DNA from: Clostridia bacterium
GTDB lineage: Bacteria; Bacillota; Clostridia; Oscillospirales; Ruminococcaceae
Reading direction: 5' to 3'
Assembly (NCBI GenBank): GCA_021152595.1
Contig: JAGKVC010000052.1
Span: 1 to 18,552, forward strand
Length of the DNA stretch: 18,552 nucleotides
Position numbers and translations under genes: made by a program. Below, in pieces: positions 14,624-18,552 of this stretch. A model generated the notes under the pieces. That model saw only the letters and a list, made by a program, of their open reading frames with translations. It searched no databases and was not told the origin of the DNA. The number at the start of each line of letters is the position of its first letter. Position 1 is the first letter of the stretch.

Positions 14624-16735
14624 TCAGATATTATAAAGGATCTCGGAGTATGCCGGGAACGGCCATTTATCCTGCGGGATCAGGATTTCGAGCGCATCGG
14701 CAGTTGTGCGCAGACGCTCCATTGCCGGAACAACCTTGTAGCGGTAGGTCTCGGCGGTTGCCTGAACGCCGTCCGCTCTGCAAGCGAGCTGAATGACCTC
14801 GCGCAGATCCTCAATCGCATCGTAGAGACCTGCTGTCAGGTCGCTGATCTGGGATGCAAGTGCATCCTCGACCGCGGAGCTGATCCGCAGCATCGGGGAG
14901 ATATGCTCCTTTGCAGCGATTGCCTCGCAGAGATCCTTTGTATACGAAATGCAGACCGGCAGAATCTTCTTGCGCGCGATATCGAGCATGGTCTTTGCCT
15001 CGATGCCGACGGTCTTGCTGTAGTTATCAAGCAGGATTTCCTTACGGGATGTAATTTCCGCCTTGTTGAGGACGTTCATCTCCTCGAAGATCCTGACGAA
15101 CTCCGGACGGTCATACTGCATCAGTGCCTCGACGGTCGAGGGATAATTCGGCAGACCGCGGCGTTTGCACTCAGCGAACCACTCGTCGCCGTAGCCGTTG
15201 CCGTTGAAGATGATATCCTTGTTCTCGCGGATCGTGCGCACGAGCAGATCATGGAGGGCTGTCTGGAAATCGTCAGCCTTTTCGAGCTCATCGCAGAATT
15301 CGGTGATCTCATGTGCGAAGATCGTGTTCATGACGAAGTTGAAGCAGGAAATCGAATCCGCCGCACCGAGCATACGGAACTCGAATTTGTTTCCGGTGAA
15401 TGCCATCGGGGAGGTGCGGTTGCGGTCGGTGGTATCCTTGCGGAACTGCGGCATTGCATCAACGCCGAGGTTGAAGCGCTCCTTGCCGTTGTCGTCGAGC
15501 GCTTTGCCCTGCTCGATCGCATCGAGAACGCGCTGGAGATCATCGCCGATGAACACGGAAATGACCGTCGGAGGTGCCTCATTGCCGCCGAGACGGCAGT
15601 CGTTGCCGGCAGATGCAGAGGACAGACGGATCAGCGGTGCATATTCGCGCACGCCCTTGAGGAATGCGCAGAGCACGAGCAGGAACTGCATGTTGTCCTG
15701 CGGTGTGTCGCCCGGATCGAGCAGATTCTGACCGTCGTCGGTCGAGAGCGACCAGTTATTGTGCTTGCCCGAGCCGCTGATGCCTGCGAACGGCTTTTCG
15801 TGCAGCAGGCAGACGAGTCCGTGCTTGAGCGCGGTTTTCTTCATCAGCTCCATTGTGAGCTGGTTGTGATCCGCCGCGATATTGGAGGTGGTGTAGACCG
15901 GAGCCAGCTCATGCTGTGCCGGTGCGACCTCGTTATGTTCGGTTTTTGCATAGATGCCGAGCTTCCACAGCTCCTCATCGAGTTCGCGCATGAAATCGGA
16001 GACGCGCTGCGTGAGGTTGCCGAAATAGTGATCGTCCATTTCCTCGCCCTTCGGCGGCTTTGCACCGAACAGCGTTCTGCCGGTCAGGATCAGATCCTCA
16101 CGGGCATCATAGCTTGCCTTGTCGATCAGGAAATATTCCTGCTCGGGGCCGACATTGGTCATGACGCGCTGCACCTTGTCATTGCCGAAGAGACGGAGCA
16201 TCCGGACGCTTGCGCGGCTGACGGCCTCCATCGAGCGGAGCAGCGGTGTCTTTTTATCGAGCACCTCGCCGGTATAGGAGACAAAGCCGGTCGGGATGCA
16301 GAGGGTGCGGTCCTTGATGAATGCATCGGAGGTCGGATCCCATGCCGTATAGCCGCGTGCTTCAAAGGTCGCGCGCAGACCGCCGGAGGGGAACGAGGAT
16401 GCATCCGATTCGCCCTTGATCAGCTCCTTGCCGGAGAAATCGAGGATAACGCCGCCGGAGACAGGTGTGAGGAAAGCATCGTGCTTTTCCGCGGTGACAC
16501 CGGTCATCGGCTGGAACCAGTGCGTGAAATGTGTGCAGCCGTTCGCAACCGCCCATTCTCTCATGGCGTTTGCGACAGAATCAGCGGCATCCTTCGGCAG
16601 CGGCGTACCCATTTTGCGCGTACACATCACTGCCTCAAAGACCTTCTTCGGCAGGCAGTTGCGCATAACGGTTTCGTTGAATACGTTGCAGCCGAAATAG
16701 GTATCCGGTGAGGGTGTATTCTGGGTGTTCAGCAT
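14624..16735 (-). CDS. glnN: Type III glutamine synthetase
   Basis: A 703-residue enzyme that makes glutamine from glutamate, ammonia and ATP. Length and motifs fit the large type III class common in Bacteroides and Ruminococcus, not the 440-residue type I. Visible signatures are FGCNVFNETVMRNCLPK near the start, NVGPEQEYFLID (about 193-204), HNEVAPAQHEL (about 273), SGSGKHNNWSLS (about 318-329) and NRTSPMAFTGNKFEFR, which form the ATP, metal and glutamate site. I chose ATG 16735 because the conserved N-terminus begins there. An in-frame ATG at 16783 would add 16 non-conserved residues that include the ribosome-site sequence itself. The ribosome-site-like AAAGGAGGGG lies 36 bases before 16735, with a hairpin between. 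It is the first gene of the long minus-strand unit. Confidence 0.95.
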   Translation of the reverse strand: MLNTQNTPSPDTYFGCNVFNETVMRNCLPKKVFEAVMCTRKMGTPLPKDAADSVANAMREWAVANGCTHFTHWFQPMTGVTAEKHDAFLTPVSGGVILDFSGKELIKGESDASSFPSGGLRATFEARGYTAWDPTSDAFIKDRTLCIPTGFVSYTGEVLDKKTPLLRSMEAVSRASVRMLRLFGNDKVQRVMTNVGPEQEYFLIDKASYDAREDLILTGRTLFGAKPPKGEEMDDHYFGNLTQRVSDFMRELDEELWKLGIYAKTEHNEVAPAQHELAPVYTTSNIAADHNQLTMELMKKTALKHGLVCLLHEKPFAGISGSGKHNNWSLSTDDGQNLLDPGDTPQDNMQFLLVLCAFLKGVREYAPLIRLSSASAGNDCRLGGNEAPPTVISVFIGDDLQRVLDAIEQGKALDDNGKERFNLGVDAMPQFRKDTTDRNRTSPMAFTGNKFEFRMLGAADSISCFNFVMNTIFAHEITEFCDELEKADDFQTALHDLLVRTIRENKDIIFNGNGYGDEWFAECKRRGLPNYPSTVEALMQYDRPEFVRIFEEMNVLNKAEITSRKEILLDNYSKTVGIEAKTMLDIARKKILPVCISYTKDLCEAIAAKEHISPMLRISSAVEDALASQISDLTAGLYDAIEDLREVIQLACRADGVQATAETYRYKVVPAMERLRTTADALEILIPQDKWPFPAYSEILYNI

Positions 16736-16815
16736 AATGACTGTGATACAATCCGCCTTTGCGGACTGTACCCCTCCTTTCATCTCAATCCGGAGAAAGC
16801 GCTCCGGTTCCTTAC
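16736..16815 (-). promoter_or_regulatory. Structured glnN leader with distant Shine-Dalgarno sequence
   Basis: From the predicted start near 16815 the leader contains a 6-bp hairpin (16802-16807 with 16790-16795), then AAAGGAGGGG (16780-16771), then an 8-bp hairpin with an AAAG loop (16768-16761 with 16756-16749), then 13 bases to the ATG. Folding of the second hairpin would bring the ribosome site to about 15 bases from the start. This could tune glnN translation; no known riboswitch class is recognised. Confidence 0.5.
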
Positions 16816-16821
16816 CGTACT

Positions 16822-16850
16822 ATTATAGCATAAAACAGCGGAAAACGCAA
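16822..16850 (-). promoter_or_regulatory. Sigma-A-type promoter of glnN
   Basis: TTGCGT (16850-16845), a 17-bp spacer and TATAAT (16827-16822), with a TG one base upstream of the -10 box (extended -10). Confidence 0.82.
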
Positions 16851-16975
16851 TGGGGCGGCGAAAAATACGCACGGCTCGGCGGTTTTCTGCATCTGCACTC
16901 TGTTTTTTTGTGAAAAATGATAAATGTATGCAAACTCCGGCATTTCAGAGCTGCACGGAACAAGGTGTATTTTTG

Positions 16976-16990
16976 ATGTATAATATACAT
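16976..16990. promoter_or_regulatory. Perfect palindrome upstream of the lipoprotein promoter (candidate operator)
   Basis: ATGTATA-A-TATACAT is a 7-1-7 perfect inverted repeat ending eight bases before the -35 box. Its position suits an activator or a repressor. The regulator is not identifiable from the window. Confidence 0.5.
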
Positions 16991-16998
16991 TTATGCTC

Positions 16999-17027
16999 TT
17001 GACATTTGGCGCGGAAAGCAGTATAAT
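16999..17027 (+). promoter_or_regulatory. Perfect-consensus sigma-A promoter
   Basis: TTGACA (16999-17004), 17 bp, TATAAT (17022-17027): both boxes and spacing are ideal. Transcription should start near 17034. Confidence 0.92.
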
Positions 17028-17086
17028 ATCAATGGCAGTATCATCTGGCATTTCTGCCTGCTATATCATGAAAGTGGATGGTGTGT

Positions 17087-17809
17087 ATGAGCAAAATCCG
17101 TTTATATACGTTCTGTGCTGCGCTGATTATGCTTTTATGCAGCGGATGCGGCACTGCGAATTCTGCTCCGATGTTGGAACAGAATTCGCAGCCGGAGCAG
17201 ACGGAGACGCTGGAAAAAGCGCTTCCCGTTCAGCTCACCCTGCAGGATATGGTTGATAACGGTACAGAGAAAGATCCTGTCAGCTTTGAATACAATTCGG
17301 ACGGATATCTTACCGCGGTCACCGGAAGATTTGCAAAAGAGCCTGTTCCCGATGCAGATGCGGCTTTTACACTGGTCGCTTCACTTTCAGAGTTGCTTCA
17401 AATTGAAGATGTATATGACGAGATCCGGATGGAATCCGAAAAAAACGGGATGCTGAATGTCTACACGTTCATGCAGTATTACCATGACATTCCGATCACA
17501 GACAGGATGATCCGGCTCACTGTGCGCGATGAAAGCAAAGAGGCGGTCGGTCTGATCAACGGCTATGTGCCTGCACTGAATATCCCTCTTGATTTTCAGC
17601 GGACGGCAGAAGATATCAGAAAGCAGGCTGCTGAGATTTTTTCGGATAACAGAACCTTCTTTGAGCCATATCCGGCGATCTGCTTCGGAAATCACAGCAC
17701 GCCTTCTCTTGTCTGGGAGATTCAAAAGGAGAATGCGCACGGCATTTTGCTACTGCGGATCGACGATCAAACCGGAAAGATTCTTTATCAAATATCAGAA
17801 GAAACATAA
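17087..17809 (+). CDS. Lipoprotein with FTP/PepSY-like propeptide fold
   Basis: A 240-residue exported lipoprotein of unknown role. A short signal sequence ends in LLCSGC, with Cys21 as the probable lipid anchor, followed by a Gln/Glu/Thr-rich tether. The body resembles the FTP and PepSY propeptide domains of thermolysin-type peptidases: VYTFMQYYHDIPITDRMIRL (strand pair), a helix (about 168-182), then LVWEIQ and LLRIDDQTGKIL near the end. No peptidase domain follows, so it would be a free-standing propeptide-like or inhibitor-like protein on the outer face of the membrane. ATG 17087 is preferred to ATG 17078 because GGATGGTG could serve as a weak ribosome site. It is transcribed alone from an ideal promoter and has its own terminator. 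The family assignment is by pattern. Confidence 0.75.
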   Translation: MSKIRLYTFCAALIMLLCSGCGTANSAPMLEQNSQPEQTETLEKALPVQLTLQDMVDNGTEKDPVSFEYNSDGYLTAVTGRFAKEPVPDADAAFTLVASLSELLQIEDVYDEIRMESEKNGMLNVYTFMQYYHDIPITDRMIRLTVRDESKEAVGLINGYVPALNIPLDFQRTAEDIRKQAAEIFSDNRTFFEPYPAICFGNHSTPSLVWEIQKENAHGILLLRIDDQTGKILYQISEET

Positions 17810-17840
17810 AAAGCATCTGCATCGCGCAGGTGCTTTTTTT
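17810..17840 (+). terminator. Terminator after the lipoprotein gene
   Basis: An 11-bp stem (17810-17820 with 17826-17836, one G-T pair), a 5-nt loop and a run of seven T (17834-17840). Confidence 0.93.
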
Positions 17841-17897
17841 ATGCCCTTCCAGCTAACAGGAGCGGCTTTATTCTAATCACATATAAACATGAGGATT

Positions 17898-17947
17898 CCA
17901 AAGGGATTCAATCCCTTTGGCGGGGTATGGGGCAGAGCCCCATTTTT
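17898..17947. repeat. Double-hairpin intergenic element
   Basis: A perfect 9-bp hairpin (17898-17906 with 17912-17920, loop TTCAA) is followed seven bases later by a 7-bp GC-rich hairpin (17927-17933 with 17937-17943, loop AGA) and TTTT. The form resembles dispersed intergenic repeats I associate with Ruminococcus relatives. The second hairpin could also terminate plus-strand transcription. Confidence 0.65.
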
Positions 17948-17988
17948 AATCCATCGGAGATACCTATATTTTACGCCCTGCCCACAAA

Positions 17989-18021
17989 CTGACAAGTTTT
18001 TCGCCGCGGATATGCTATACT
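17989..18021 (+). promoter_or_regulatory. Candidate spoIIGA promoter with a long spacer
   Basis: CTGACA (17989-17994) and TATACT (18016-18021, with upstream TG) are separated by 21 bp. In Bacillus subtilis the spoIIG promoter is known for a 22-bp spacer and activation by Spo0A. A one-mismatch Spo0A-like box (CGGCGAA on the minus strand, 18006-18000) lies between the boxes. The -10 match is good; the rest is tentative. Confidence 0.4.
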
Positions 18022-18037
18022 GAATCCGGTGAATGCA

Positions 18038-18552
18038 ATGACGATCTATCTGGATGTGCTGCTGCTCTCGAATCTCTGGGCGGATTATGCGCTGCTCCGC
18101 ACAACTGCCGCCCTGACGCATGCGCCGCTGAGACCTTTGCGCTGTCTGCTGGCGGCGGCGGTCGGGGCGGTCTCCGCGCTGAGTATTTTTCTGCCGCCGC
18201 TGCCGGCGTCGGTATTGCTGCTGCTGCGGATTCTGCTTGCGGTGCTGCTCTGCGGCATAGCATTCGGCTTCGGAAACAGGCGCTTATTGCTCCGGCAGAC
18301 CGCTGTGCTTCTGGGATGCAGTCTGCTCTTTTGCGGCGCGGTCTGGCTGCTGGCATCGCGGCGGACACCCTCTGGCTGGTATCTGCAAAATACCGTGATC
18401 TACGCGGATATCTCGCTGCTGACGCTGCTGCTCGGGACAACTGCCGCCGCCGCAATCGCCGCAAATAAGGCGAGAATACCGCTTGCAAAACTTGCGGTTG
18501 AAGAGACCGGAATGGGCGTTGTCGAAGATAAGGTAATAAAGAACCACATAGC
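18038..18552 (+). CDS. spoIIGA: SpoIIGA, sigma-E processing peptidase (partial, membrane half)
   Basis: The first 171 residues are visible; the gene continues past the right edge. The start MTIYLDVLLLSNLWADYALL matches the SpoIIGA N-terminal signature, and about five TM helices follow (roughly 4-25, 34-54, 58-77, 85-105 and 120-144). The segment QNTVIYADIS before the last helix also fits the family. The cytoplasmic aspartic-protease domain, which would cleave pro-sigma-E during sporulation, is off the window, as would be sigE if the usual order holds. ATG 18038 gives the family start. An in-frame GTG at 18029 is possible, and no Shine-Dalgarno sequence is visible for either. The codons are very Leu/Ala-rich, as expected for a membrane domain. 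Confidence 0.85.
   Translation, partial: MTIYLDVLLLSNLWADYALLRTTAALTHAPLRPLRCLLAAAVGAVSALSIFLPPLPASVLLLLRILLAVLLCGIAFGFGNRRLLLRQTAVLLGCSLLFCGAVWLLASRRTPSGWYLQNTVIYADISLLTLLLGTTAAAAIAANKARIPLAKLAVEETGMGVVEDKVIKNHI

Larger units (their letters stand above)
16851..17086. other. Divergent regulatory region between glnN and the lipoprotein gene
   Basis: It holds no credible gene. With the glnN leader it forms a gene-free span of about 350 bp. It contains the palindrome at 16976-16990 and the lipoprotein promoter; the AT-rich part from 16905 on shows a further partial match to the palindrome half-site (ATGTATG, 16924-16930). Confidence 0.7.

Noticed and set aside
14903..16711. 602-codon plus-strand open frame opposite glnN
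   Set aside because: Antisense shadow of glutamine synthetase; its composition only mirrors glnN codons.

Overview
The window reads as a chromosomal segment of a Gram-positive anaerobe close to Ruminococcus (Oscillospiraceae/Ruminococcaceae). Four things point that way: a secreted CotH protein ending in a type I dockerin (a cellulosome trait), a type III glutamine synthetase, the N-terminal half of the sporulation protease SpoIIGA, and AAAGGAGG ribosome sites with sigma-A style promoters. Most of it is ordinary core metabolism; the less ordinary parts are in the redox operon at the left, two paralogous membrane proteins in the middle, and several non-coding elements.

Left block (1-4274, minus strand): a promoter at 4246-4274 drives a NuoE-like subunit, a NuoF/HydB-like flavoprotein, a small Imm22-like protein, and a [2Fe-2S]/GltD-like flavoprotein that runs off the left edge. 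Together the three redox subunits look like an NADH/ferredoxin/NADPH electron-bifurcating oxidoreductase of the HydBC or Stn type. Two copies of a hairpin-plus-heptamer element in opposite orientation bracket nuoE-nuoF-imm22.

Middle block, plus strand (4470-9407): a strong promoter, then ppa (pyrophosphatase) and prs (PRPP synthase), closed by a terminator. After it comes a 953-residue secreted CotH-dockerin protein with its own terminator.

Middle/right block, minus strand (16850 down to 9420): glnN, a protein of unknown function, mutY, two paralogous Gly/Ser-rich two-TM proteins with a TPM-like ectodomain and a C-terminal zinc ribbon, then pyrE, ended by a terminator that faces the CotH terminator. 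Gaps are 37 bp or less, with one overlap and no visible internal terminator, so this could be one long transcription unit. PRPP links prs on one strand with pyrE on the other, and Ppa removes the pyrophosphate that PyrE makes.

Right end (16976-18552, plus strand): a palindrome next to a perfect-consensus promoter, a lipoprotein resembling the FTP/PepSY propeptide of secreted metallopeptidases, its terminator, a double-hairpin repeat, and the start of spoIIGA, truncated by the window edge. Gene-free stretches longer than 300 bases (4158-4546 and about 16736-17086) are divergent promoter regions and are described as such. All family assignments come from reading the protein sequences by eye; no database search was run.
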